Source of the DNA: Synaphobranchus kaupii
Taxonomy: Eukaryota > Chordata > Actinopteri > Anguilliformes > Synaphobranchidae
DNA: 64,000 nt
NCBI GenBank assembly: GCA_029718625.1
Contig: CM056385.1
Location: 27,297,380-27,361,379, forward strand
Reading direction: 5' to 3'
A program made the translations under genes and the position numbers. Below, piece after piece: positions 36,901 to 44,761 of the stretch. Positions within the stretch are counted from its first letter, which is position 1; each line of letters begins with the position of its first letter. The notes beneath the pieces were generated by a model, which had not been told where the DNA came from, made no database searches, and was given only the letters and a program-made list of their open reading frames with translations.

Positions 36901-39900
36901 GATTGGTGCTTTGTTCCAGTATAGAGGATTAGTGCTTTGTTCCAGTATAGGGGATAAGTGCTTTGTTCCAGTATAGAGGATAAGTGCTTTGTTCCAGCAT
37001 AGGGGATATGTGCTTTGTTCCAGTATAGGGGATTAGTGCTTTGTTCCAGTATATGGGATTAGTGCTTTGTTCCAGTATAGGGGATTAGTGCTTTGTTCCA
37101 GTATATGCGATTAGTGCTTTGTTCCAGTATAGGGGATTAGTGCTTTGTTCCAGTATAGGGGATAAGTGCTTTGTTCCAGTATAGGGGATTAGTGCTTTGT
37201 TCCAGTATATGGGATTAGTGCTTTGTTCCAGTATAGAGGATTAGTGCTTTGTTCCAGTATAGGGGATAAGTGCTTTGTTCCAGTATAGAGGATTAGTGCT
37301 TTGTTCCAGCATAGAGGATAAGTGTTTTGTTCCAGTATAGGGGATTAGTGCTTTGTTCCAGTATAGGGGATTAGTGATTTGTTCCAGTATATGGGATTAG
37401 TGCTTTGTTCCAGTATAGGGGATTAGTGTTTTGTTCCAGTATAGGGGATTAGTGCTTTGTTCCAGTATATGGGATTAGTGCTTTGTTCCAGTATAGGGGA
37501 TTAGTGCTTTGTTTCAGTATAGGGGATTAGTGCTTTGTTCCAGTATAGGGGATTAGTGCTTTGTTCCAGTATAGGGGATAAGCTGTCTGTGATTTCCAGG
37601 TCCTGGAGAAGGCCCCAGAGGCTGACGAGCTGGAGCCCCCTGACTCAAACATGGAGGAGAGGAGTCTTATGGAACGACTCAAATCTATCAAGCAGGAGAA
37701 GTACGTGCCACTTGGCTGTGGGTGTTGGGTTGTTGGGTTAGGGGCTCTAGGCATTTGGTTAGGCTGTGGGCATTAGGTTAGGCTGTGGGCATTAGTTTGT
37801 TGGGTTGGACTGTGGGTGCTGGATTGTTGGGTTGGACTGTGGGTGCTGGGTTGTTGGGTTGGAATGTGGGTGCTGGGATATTAGGTTAGACTGTGGGCAG
37901 TGGTTGTCATAAATCATAATCTGTCAATGTGACGGACGGGGTTGAAAAAAATCCATCACCATCTATTTTTACATGTCATTAAGTTTGTTTTAATCTTTAC
38001 CGATTTTATATCGTCTGCGTTGCATTTTTGGATGTACGTTTTTTTGGTGGTATTATAACATTTTAGTTCCAACAAATATAAGTGTGTTCATAACAAAAAT
38101 GATAGATGATTAAGCTGAATTATGACAGGTTAGCCTACTAGCGACTCCTTTACAGCCAGAATAATTAGGTGTAGCCTGTGCAATACAAAGTGCACAACAC
38201 ATTTATTTAAAAATGAAAACAAAACAAAACAAAAAAACCTTTGCTCAGCTAGTGTTGAAAATATTTGGGGCAATCAATTGCCTTTAAAACAAAAGTGCAG
38301 AACAGGCGCTGATTTTGTGGGTGCTCAGGGGCCTGGGCACGCGCAGGCAAATCGTATTGCAGGGTGAATCTTATTGCAGAGTGAATCGTATTGCAGGGTG
38401 AAACAACCCTTAAAGTGATCCATCCATATCTACTGAATATTTGGCAGCAGAGTGATGGTTTGAGGCTTGTTTGATATGTCAGACCCTTGATGACTTACAG
38501 CCATTTTACCAATCATGTATTCCATACTGTTTCAGCCTAATTTACGGCTAAATCTAGTCCCACCCCCCCAATTCCCTTAGAGATCCATTCAAATGCAGAG
38601 ACGTTCTTGTATCGCTTGTAGTTTGATGTTGTTGGGTCACAGACATCAGGAAGTCATGGCATGCAAAGGATATGCAACCAAATATTAAAAATGATTACTT
38701 TATTCTATATATAAATGCAGGGGTGCCAATAATTGTGGCACACATGTTTTTGTTAAAAATAATTATTTTTAATGAGGGATTTTTTTTTCTCATAATAAAT
38801 TTACTTCAATGGATTTTTCTCATTGTTTCAGTGTGAGATTAAGCTAATTCACCAAACGGTGAATTTTTTATAACCTTTTTACTCATCTTTACCAGGGGTG
38901 CCAATAATAGTGGAGGGCACTGTATGTATAAAATGTTATATTGTTTTGAAAGGACCCGGGTTAACATTAAGCATTGAATGTTGCGTTTCCTATGCAATAG
39001 CCTAACAATCTGAATGATATGTGAAAAAAAAAAACATCTGAAATATTATGCTTACTCGCTTAAGTACAATAACCTGGCACCTCTGGTGCAGAACATGTTT
39101 ATTTAAATAAAATAAAAAAATGTTTAAAAAAAAAAGGTTGTAATTCCATGCCCTTGCTGTAGCGTTAGCTACAGAGAGATTCGACTCTATGCTAGTATTA
39201 ACGGGAAGGGAGGAGGAGCGCCAATCACAATGACAGGAGGCGTGGCTAGAACTACAATAGACTCAGTAGTCTTTTTATCACAATGACAGGACCACAGCAT
39301 GGCATAGCTAGAACTATAATAGACTCAGTAGTCTTTTTATCACAATGACAGGACCACAGCAAGGCATAGCTAGAACTACAATAGATTCAGTAGTCTTTTT
39401 ATCACAATGACAGGACCACAGCAAGGCGTGGCTAGAACTACAATAGACTCAGTAGTCTTTTTATCACAATGACAGGACCACAGCATGGCGTGGCTAGAAC
39501 TACAATAGACTCAGTAGTCTTTTTATCACAATGACAGGACCACAGCAAGGCGTGGCTAGAACTACAATAGACTCAGTAGTCTTTTTATCGCAATGACAGG
39601 ACCACAGCATGGCGTGGCTAGAACTACAATAGACTCAGTAGTCTTTTTATCACAATGACAGGACCACAGCAAGGCGTGGCTAGAACTACAATAGACTCAG
39701 TAGTCTTTTTAGGCTATTGCAGTCAGTTATTAATGTTGGCAGCAATATTTTTAAAATGACGGATAGCATTTGGATTTTTTCCGTCAAAGCTTCTAAAAAT
39801 CGGTAAATGATTGGGAATTCTGGGTTAACACAACCCCTGACTGTGGGTGCTGGGTTGTTTTGGGATGGCTGGGGATGGCTGGGTAACCCCTGGTCTTGCT

Positions 39901-41477
39901 GTGTCTCAGGGACGAGCTGGCCTGGCGGCTGCCAGAACTGGAGCAGCCCGGTTCTGACCATGAGAACCTGGATTCTGAGGCGTCCTTAAGCTGTGAGAGC
40001 CTGCTGGAGACCAGCCTGTACCCCCCTACGACCCCCTACAACCACCCCTCTCCCCCCAACCGCCCACTCCCCTGCCCTCTACAACCACCCTGTCCTGAGG
40101 GTAAAATTAATCTGTTCATATGTACTGCCTCTGATAAACAGTTTAGTATGTTGTTCACACCAGTGGCGTAGCTAGGAATAGATTTTCGGGTGGTCCTGAA
40201 CAAAAGTGGGTGGACATGTTTCAGTCATTCACAATCAGATGTGGGGGCTCAAGATAAATGGGGGCAAAGATACTATTTAGGTGGCCGTGGCCCACCTGTG
40301 CCCACCTGTGCCCAACCGTGGCTACGCCAGTTTCACACAACTGAGGAAGGACTGTGAAAGGGACTGTGTTAGTCACATGGGGGCGCTGTTGTAGTGTGCT
40401 GTGTTAGTCACATGGGGGCGCTGTTGTAGTGTGCTGTGTTAGTCACATGGGGGCGCTGTTGTAGTGTGCTGTGTTAGTCACATGGGGGCGCTGTTGTAGT
40501 GTGCTGTGTTAGTCACATGGGGGCGCTGTTGTAGTGTGCTGTGTTAGTCACATGGGGGCGCTGTTGTAGTGTGCTGTGTTAGTCACATGGGGGCGCTGTT
40601 GTAGTGTGCTGTGTTAGTCACATGGGGGCGCTGTTGTAGTGTGCTGTGTTAGTCACTTGGGGGCGCTGTTGTAGTGTGCTGTGTTAGTCACATGGGGGCG
40701 CTGTTGTAGTGTGCTGTGTTAGTCACATGGGGGCGCTGTTGTAGTGTGCTGTGTTAGTCACATGGGGGCGCTGTTGTAGTGTGCTGTGTTAGTCACATGG
40801 GGGCGCTGTTGTAGTGTGCTGTGTTAGTCACATGGGGGCGCTGTTGTAGTGTGCTGTGTTAGTCACATGGGGGCGCTGTTGTAGTGTGCTGTGTTAGTCA
40901 CATGGGGGCGCTGTTGTAGTGTGCTGTGTTAGTCACATGGGGGCGCTGTTGTAGTGTGCTGTGTTAGTCACATGGGGGTGCTGTTGTAGTGTGCTGTGTT
41001 AGTCACATGGGGGCGCTGTTGTAGTGTGCTGTGTTAGTCACATGGGGGCGCTGTTGTAGTGTGCTGTGTTAGTCACATGGGGGCGCTGTTGTAGTGTGCT
41101 GTGTTAGTCACATGGGGGCGCTGTTGTAGTGTGCTGTGTTAGTCACATGGGGGCGCTGTTGTAGTGTGCTGTGTTAGTCACATGGGGGCGCTGTTGTAGT
41201 GTTCAGAGACTGCTGTCTCTCTGGCTGCTCTGGGGCATTGCTTGGCTTGCTAACCTAAAGATTCTAATGCAGGAAACGAGGTACCAAGCGGGACACCCCA
41301 CATCACCCCAGAGAACAGCCAAGAGCCGTCCGGACGACACAGAGACGGCGTCCAATCCAGGTGCGCCGCCCCCAGCCAAAGCCCCGCCCCCAGCCAAGGC
41401 ACCTCCCCCACGGACTGCCAGCTCACCTGCAAGACTGGAAGGGCCCTATCGGATACAGACATTCCATACATAGATGA
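30522..41477 (+). CDS. myo9b: myo9b (unconventional myosin-IXb), 3' part: C1 domain, RhoGAP domain and tail; reading frame broken
   Basis: Myosin IXb is a processive single-headed motor whose tail C1 zinc finger and RhoGAP domain switch off Rho at actin-rich sites. Only the tail is here. Exons: 30522-30631, 30865-30938 (C1); 32243-32435, 34010-34137, 34815-34924, 35021-35153 (RhoGAP); 36612-36735, 37600-37700, 39910-40100 and 41273-41477. Key matches are [20 protein letters not shown] with the catalytic arginine of the GAP finger, [42 protein letters not shown], and the coiled segment [37 protein letters not shown] is diagnostic for MYO9B rather than MYO9A as I remember the families. Four exons carry one-base insertions or deletions (near 30588, 34056, 34849, 35059), each also shown by exon-phase arithmetic. 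The motor, IQ and early tail exons are absent beyond the 500 N gap. It is either a working gene with assembly errors or a decaying copy. Confidence 0.85.
30632..30820 (+). repeat. Minisatellite of about 47-48 bp, four copies, carrying splice-site copies
   Basis: The unit runs GTGAGTATATTACCCATCAG ... CTGCACCCTCCGCAG AGTGCTGCT. It starts exactly at the donor of the C1 exon. Each internal unit repeats the last 9 exon-like bases, preceded by a CCGCAG acceptor-like end and followed by a GTGAGT donor. Confidence 0.9.
30865..30938 (+). CDS. myo9b: myo9b C1-domain exon, second half
   Basis: 74 bases, acceptor GTTTCAG, donor AAA|GTAAGT. It encodes [20 protein letters not shown], supplying the H-x2-C and further cysteine ligands that complete the C1 zinc finger. 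The frame is intact. Confidence 0.88.
30939..32242 (+). other. myo9b intron between C1 and RhoGAP exons
   Basis: About 1.3 kb. About 31410-31790 is rich in repeated GGGACGT, CAACGT and AACGTTC words. TG-rich, TGTATG-type simple sequence (about 32052-32240) runs up to the next acceptor. Confidence 0.7.
32243..32435 (+). CDS. myo9b: myo9b RhoGAP exon 1 (arginine finger)
   Basis: 193 bases, acceptor GTTTCAG, donor GCG|GTGAAC. It encodes [20 protein letters not shown], then [20 protein letters not shown] and [20 protein letters not shown]. The GIYRKSG motif holds the catalytic arginine conserved in RhoGAPs. The frame is intact. A 38 bp minisatellite begins directly at its donor. Confidence 0.92.
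32439..33385 (+). repeat. Minisatellite, 38 bp unit built of two related 19-mers, about 25 copies
   Basis: The unit alternates CACTGAACACGCCCACCT and CACTGAACACGCCCCCTCTT, with ACACG/ATACG variants and single-base length noise. It fills the 5' part of the intron from the donor of the first RhoGAP exon. Confidence 0.95.
33404..34000 (+). repeat. Long imperfect (TG)n tract, about 600 bp
   Basis: Alternating TG with interspersed CATG, CGTG and CTGTG units continues to within about 10 bases of the next exon's acceptor. It makes long meaningless open frames (Cys/Val on plus, His/Thr on minus). Alternating purine-pyrimidine DNA can adopt Z-form. Confidence 0.95.
34010..34137 (+). CDS. myo9b: myo9b RhoGAP exon 2 (one-base deletion)
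   Basis: Acceptor GAGCAG gives the right phase and encodes [16 protein letters not shown], matching the MYO9B GAP domain. Near 34056 one base is missing. After it the frame resumes [20 protein letters not shown] and FLRAA. The 128-base length is one short of what the flanking phases need. Donor CAG|GTGAGT. The exon sits between a TG tract and a polypurine tract. Confidence 0.82.
34166..34788 (+). repeat. Polypurine (GGGAGA/GGGA)n tract, about 620 bp
   Basis: Nearly pure purine on the plus strand with GGGAGG and GAGAGA blocks, filling most of the intron. Long open frames of Arg/Glu/Gly (plus) or Ser/Pro/Leu (minus) are artefacts. Mirror-repeat purine tracts can form triplex DNA and the GGGAGGGAGGGAGGG blocks could form quadruplexes. 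Confidence 0.95.
34815..34924 (+). CDS. myo9b: myo9b RhoGAP exon 3 (one-base insertion)
   Basis: Acceptor CTCCAG, donor CAT|GTATGA. It starts [12 protein letters not shown] and, after one extra G near 34849, continues [20 protein letters not shown] and FHLV. The latter matches the RhoGAP helix containing N-x-L-x-x-L. The 110-base length is one too many for the flanking phases. Confidence 0.82.
35021..35153 (+). CDS. myo9b: myo9b RhoGAP exon 4 (one-base insertion)
   Basis: Acceptor TTCCAG, donor CAC|GTGAGG. It encodes [12 protein letters not shown], then after one extra A near 35059 [20 protein letters not shown] and [12 protein letters not shown], the conserved N-x-x-x-x-F-x-P core of RhoGAPs. 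The 133-base length exceeds the expected phase by one. Confidence 0.85.
35165..36513 (+). repeat. Minisatellite, 31 bp unit, about 43 copies
   Basis: The unit is CCCACTATGACCCCACCCAC followed by ACATAACCCCT. It begins within about 30 bases of the donor at 35154. Copies with CACCCACACAT and CACTCACACAT form separate blocks, a sign of local homogenisation. The plus strand is C-rich. Confidence 0.95.
36612..36735 (+). CDS. myo9b: myo9b exon: end of RhoGAP domain and coiled segment
   Basis: 124 bases, acceptor GCCGCAG, donor ACT|GTGCGT. It encodes [20 protein letters not shown], then [20 protein letters not shown], a charged helix predicted to coil. The frame is intact. A strong match to the segment that follows the GAP domain in MYO9B. 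Confidence 0.92.
36755..37580 (+). repeat. Minisatellite, 26 bp unit, about 31 copies
   Basis: The unit is GATTAGTGCTTTGTTCCAGT followed by ATAGGG. Each copy contains TGCTTTGTTCCAG, a pyrimidine-rich stretch with CAG that resembles a 3' splice site. The array ends about 20 bases before the real acceptor GATTTCCAG at 37591-37599. Confidence 0.95.
37600..37700 (+). CDS. myo9b: myo9b tail exon (acidic segment)
   Basis: 101 bases, acceptor TTTCCAG, donor GAA|GTACGT. It encodes [20 protein letters not shown], then [13 protein letters not shown]. It matches the MYO9B segment with ERIQSIKEEK. The frame and phases are intact. Confidence 0.88.
38402..38716. repeat. Repeat R1, half copy in inverted orientation
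   Basis: Collinear with the right arm of the hairpin at 51421-52305. It shares CATCCATATCTACTG, GGCTTGTTTGAT, TCTAGTCCCACC, GAGATCCATTCAAATGCAGA and GGGTCACAGACATCAGGAAG. Confidence 0.7.
38717..38933. mobile_element. Tc1-like terminal fragment / small MITE
   Basis: The two ends carry GGGGTGCCAATAAT in direct orientation, and the right end has GTGGAGGGCACTGTAT. These resemble the terminal sequence of fish Tc1 elements. No coding sequence. Confidence 0.5.
39228..39712 (+). repeat. Minisatellite, about 62 bp unit, about eight copies
   Basis: The unit contains GGCTAGAACTACAATAGACT, CAGTAGTCTTTTTATCACAA and TGACAGGACCACAGCA. Copies differ mainly at CATGG/AAGG and GCGTGG/GCATAG positions. Confidence 0.95.
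39910..40100 (+). CDS. myo9b: myo9b tail exon (LPELE motif, Pro-rich)
   Basis: 191 bases, acceptor TCTCAG, donor AGG|GTAAAA. It encodes [20 protein letters not shown], then [13 protein letters not shown] and a Pro-rich stretch. The LPEL-x(4)-GSD-x-ENLDSE pattern is the clearest marker of MYO9B. The phase joins the preceding exon cleanly. Confidence 0.88.
40366..41200 (+). repeat. Minisatellite, 35 bp unit, about 24 near-identical copies
   Basis: The unit is TGTGTTAGTCACATGGGGGC followed by GCTGTTGTAGTGTGC. Only a couple of single-base variants are visible (CACTTGG; GGGGGTG), so the array is far more uniform than the others here, pointing to recent expansion or homogenisation. Confidence 0.95.
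41273..41477 (+). CDS. myo9b: Probable last myo9b coding exon (frame uncertain)
   Basis: Acceptor TAATGCAG. In one frame it encodes an Arg/Pro-rich tail with QRRRPIQ and [13 protein letters not shown], which recalls RRTPI and LPPGLPSHLPRW of the human MYO9B C-terminus, ending at a stop at 41475-41477. The phase left by the preceding exon instead selects the frame beginning [12 protein letters not shown], ending at 41487. Either a one-base error or an unseen exon lies between. Human MYO9B continues further. Confidence 0.5.
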
Positions 41478-41664
41478 GGATGTGTGACCCCGACAACTGC
41501 CTGTCAATCACTCAGTTATGAAACTCTTATAAATACACCAGCAACGATAAATTTATAAGCTTTTTTAATAAGCTTTTCATTTATACTATTGAAAATGCAA
41601 TATTGCCTCTCCCAGCACTTTCAGGTCTATTGTTAATTGTATATGAAATGTAACCCAAAGATCT

Positions 41665-41668
<4 letters not shown>

Positions 41669-41725
<57 letters not shown>

Positions 41726-41732
41726 GTCTCTG

Positions 41733-41765
<33 letters not shown>

Positions 41766-41766
41766 G
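41669..41766. repeat. (TC)n / (TCTCTG)n microsatellite
   Basis: About 25 TC units, then TCTCTG hexamers, then TC again. It gives Arg/Glu open frames on the minus strand that are not real. Confidence 0.95.
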
Positions 41767-42412
41767 AGGAGAAATGGAGGCCTGTTGAATCCAGCAGAGA
41801 CTATGACAGGAAATGACATCAATTTGTTGTATAATCAGACAACATTTACTGGCACCACAGCAGTATTTTAACATTAGCATCAAACAACTGACACCAGTCA
41901 GAACTGAACCCAGTGAGAAGCTGCACACACACACAGTGGCCACCAGGGGTCAGTGCTGAGGCCCCCAGGGGTCAGTGCTGAGAATCAGTGGCTTAAGCAC
42001 ATGCTCCTCTCACAGCTTAAATTTACACTTTGCAACCAAATAATTGAGTCAGTTCAGAGTAATAACATTAGTTTCAACCTCCCCTCCCCTCCCTAACCCC
42101 TACATTGTATTACACACGCAAAAGGGGAGGAATACTGCCTGTGTGCTTCTATAAGGGGAGGAATACTGCCCGTGTGCTTCTATAAGAGAAAATAAGGATC
42201 TTTAAATGACGGCATTAGTTGTCTGTCTTGTTAGATTTGTCTCAAATGCTCTTTTCCAATATTTGCCTCATCTAGTCAAGACCACAAAAATGTGTTGGTG
42301 TGTAATGTATGAATGGTGTAGTAGTACGTGTATTATCATTTCTCATTTTATTTGTATTCATCATTTTGAGATTTTATACTGTAAGTTTTTTTTCCCCCTT
42401 GGAAAGTGCCAA

Positions 42413-42418
42413 AATAAA
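42413..42418 (+). terminator. Candidate polyadenylation signal AATAAA for myo9b
   Basis: A canonical hexamer about 0.94 kb after the presumed myo9b stop, preceded by an AT-rich 3' UTR-like region. Other partial hexamers exist, so this is a candidate only. Confidence 0.4.
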
Positions 42419-42639
42419 CACAAATGCTAGTAGTGCCGTGTTAATCAAAGTTAATATTGTTCTGTTGGCGGTCACATGACACGCGGGTAGACGCAGTGAT
42501 GTCAGAAGTCCCCTGTGGGGGTCAGATGAGAAACGACTTTGTGCTCCGTTTCCTGTAAGTCCTCAGACTCCTTTACCGGGGGCCATTTTGTTTCAGTACT
42601 TTGTCAAAGGCTCTTGTCAAAGGCTCTTGCTCGTCCCAA

Positions 42640-42770
42640 CTGCGGAGTTTTTCCACCTTAGCTCCTCAGTGGTGGAATGAACTTCCCATTCCCCTACGTT
42701 CTACTCCAACCCTGCCTGCATTCCGTCGAGGCCTGAAGACACACCTCTTCAGACTCCACCTTGACTGATA
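42640..42770 (+). repeat. Fragment of a common fish LINE-associated repeat
   Basis: The pattern CTCAGTGGTGGAATGAACTT, GCATTCCGTCGAGGCCTGAA, then ACACCTCTTCAGACTCCACC is a motif series I recognise as widespread in teleost genomes. Confidence 0.5.
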
Positions 42771-42883
42771 TTCTAACCTAGGAATATCAGTTCCCTGTGT
42801 TTACTAGTTCCCTGTGTTTTCCTATCTGTTTATTATAGTTTACAATAGTATTTAGAATAGAAGTGTAGTATTGCTGATTTACC

Positions 42884-42986
42884 CACAGCTTACTGTGAAC
42901 TACAGTCAACGTTCATTACTAGGGATAGCTGCTACATTATGGGAAGGATGTGCTTTGTCTTGTCTGTTCTGTAGTGATCTTGATGA
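42884..42986 (+). repeat. Repeat shared with 61040-61135
   Basis: About 100 bases (from ACAGCTTACTGTGAACTACA to AGTGATCTTGATGAT) recur at 61040-61135 with a few substitutions. There the repeat continues into an L2-like tail, so this is part of the same dispersed element. Confidence 0.75.
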
Positions 42987-43847
42987 TAAATACACTTCAG
43001 GTATCCCAAAGCACCCTGTACAATGGCATTATGCCTCCAGAGGTTGTGTGTGTGTGTGTGTGCGTGTGTGTGTTTTAAAAAATAATATTTAATCTTATCT
43101 TTAATCTTTTGGTTGGACCTACTTCCTGTGGCGCATGCAACCTGAAACTACTGCGCTCCAAGAAAAAAGTGCCGGCAAGATGCACAGTGATATTCTTGTT
43201 TATAATTATGAATAAACACTAAAATGTATCTGTTCGTATGTACAGCCTGTATGAAACAGACCTCCAGTTCTCCGAGCATGAGTGATGGAGGTCTATACTG
43301 TAGGGGATATTCACATCACGCTCACTTCTGATTGGCAGCTCACACAATGAACACTGCTGATTGGTTAAAATGTTTATCTCTACGGTGATTAACAGCAACC
43401 TGAAATACACAATCACCATGTTATGGGCAGTGATTATTACCATAGCATGCATTGTTTTTTGTTCTTTATGTACACTATTAAAAGATGCAGTGATTGTACA
43501 GGTCTGTAATGAGTGAGATTACAGCCCTGGTGCAGACTGGGTAGCACTTTCGCCCCCTGCTGGTGGCTGTGTGCTCTGCAGGTGTTATGTCTCACTTCTA
43601 GTTCAATACAAAACAATACAGGTATAAAGTGTGTGCGCGCGTGTGTGTGTGTGCGCGTGTGTGTGTTTAACATTTCATTGTTTTTTTTCCATCATCCTCA
43701 CACAAACACACATTTGTTTATTTGGTACATTTGTGTAGCTTGAAATTGTTTTCAAATATCGGGTTTAGTTCAAGTTAACCAGCCAGGTGGGTCATTTCAG
43801 AGAATAAGTTACCATAGTAACTGACACAGGCTTTCGCTGATCTCTGG

Positions 43848-44001
43848 AATACCCCTCAGAGCTGGTGTAAAACTGCTGAATACCCCTCAGAGCTGGTGTA
43901 TAACTGCTGAATACCCCTCAGAGCTGGTGTAAAACTGCTGAATACCCCTCAGAGCTGCTGTAAAACTGCTGAATACCCCTCAGAGCTGGTGTAAAACTGC
44001 T
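43848..44001 (+). repeat. Minisatellite, 31 bp unit, five copies
   Basis: The unit is GAATACCCCTCAGAGCTGGT followed by GTAAAACTGCT. It lies 350 bases upstream of the TRIM start codon. Confidence 0.9.
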
Positions 44002-44289
44002 GGCAGATCAGACTCACTCAAACCTCAGTGGTACAATGCTGCCCCCTGCAGGAAGTGCTGTCTCTGATAATCAGGTGTGTCTGACAGGAAGCGGGAAGTA
44101 CAGCATCTCACACACAGACACTTTAGTTACACTGGGGACCTTATAATTTATTTTAATGTATATTTTCAGAAATTAATGAATTTTTAAAATTATTGACAAT
44201 TTTAAAAATCAGTACAGATTGAGAAGAACAGAAATTCAGTGCTAATTTAAAGACAGTCTGCTCACCTGCAGGTTGTGTAACAGCAGTAA

Positions 44290-44307
44290 GTAAAAGTGAA
44301 ACTAAAC
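44290..44307 (+). promoter_or_regulatory. ISRE-like element in the TRIM promoter or 5' UTR
   Basis: GTAAAAGTGAAACTAAACT fits the interferon-stimulated response element pattern (two GAAA-like cores, second one GAAACT) and lies about 50 bases before the ATG. If functional, the gene would respond to interferon through IRF or ISGF3 factors. Motif evidence only. Confidence 0.4.
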
Positions 44308-44356
44308 TACAGAATTCGCAGACGTCATTACTGAGCTCAGAACAGACTGAGACAGA

Positions 44357-44761
44357 ATGGCGTCTGGATCTTCTCTCCTGGAAGAGGAGCTCTCCTGTCC
44401 TGTGTGCTCTGATATCTTCAGGGATCCTGTTCTCCTGAGTTGCAGTCACAGCTTCTGTAAGGCCTGTCTGCAGCAGTACTGGAAACAGAAGGAATCTCGG
44501 GAGTGCCCCGTTTGCAGGAGAAGATCTTCTAGGGATAATCCTCCTCTTAACCTGTCTCTGAGGAATACCTGTGAGGCGTTCTTAAAGGAGAGAAGTCAGA
44601 GAGCTAAAGCAGGATCTGAAGTGCTCTGCAGTCTGCACTGTGAGAAACTTAAACTCTTCTGTTTAGTGGATCAAATACCCATCTGCCTTGTCTGTCAAAC
44701 TTCAAAAAAACATGAAAACCACAAAATGCGACCAGTTCAGGAGGCTGCAGAAGAGTATAAG
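44357..44761 (+). CDS. TRIM35-like coding exon 1 (RING and B-box)
   Basis: The start ATG precedes [20 protein letters not shown], the usual family N-terminus. The exon ends EEYK in phase 0 with donor AAG|GTAAGT. It contains all RING and B-box zinc ligands. Confidence 0.93.

Larger units (their letters stand above)
37701..39909 (+). other. myo9b intron rich in transposon pieces and a 62 bp array
   Basis: About 2.2 kb, with short GTTGGGTT-type repeats after the donor (37725-37900), an inverted R1 copy, a Tc1-like fragment and the 62 bp minisatellite. All are listed separately. Confidence 0.75.
42419..44289. other. Intergenic stretch between myo9b and the TRIM gene
   Basis: Contains a LINE 3'-like fragment (42640-42770), a block shared with 61040-61135 (42884-42986), TG microsatellites (about 43047-43073 and 43630-43667) and a 31 bp minisatellite. 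No gene is supported. Confidence 0.6.
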
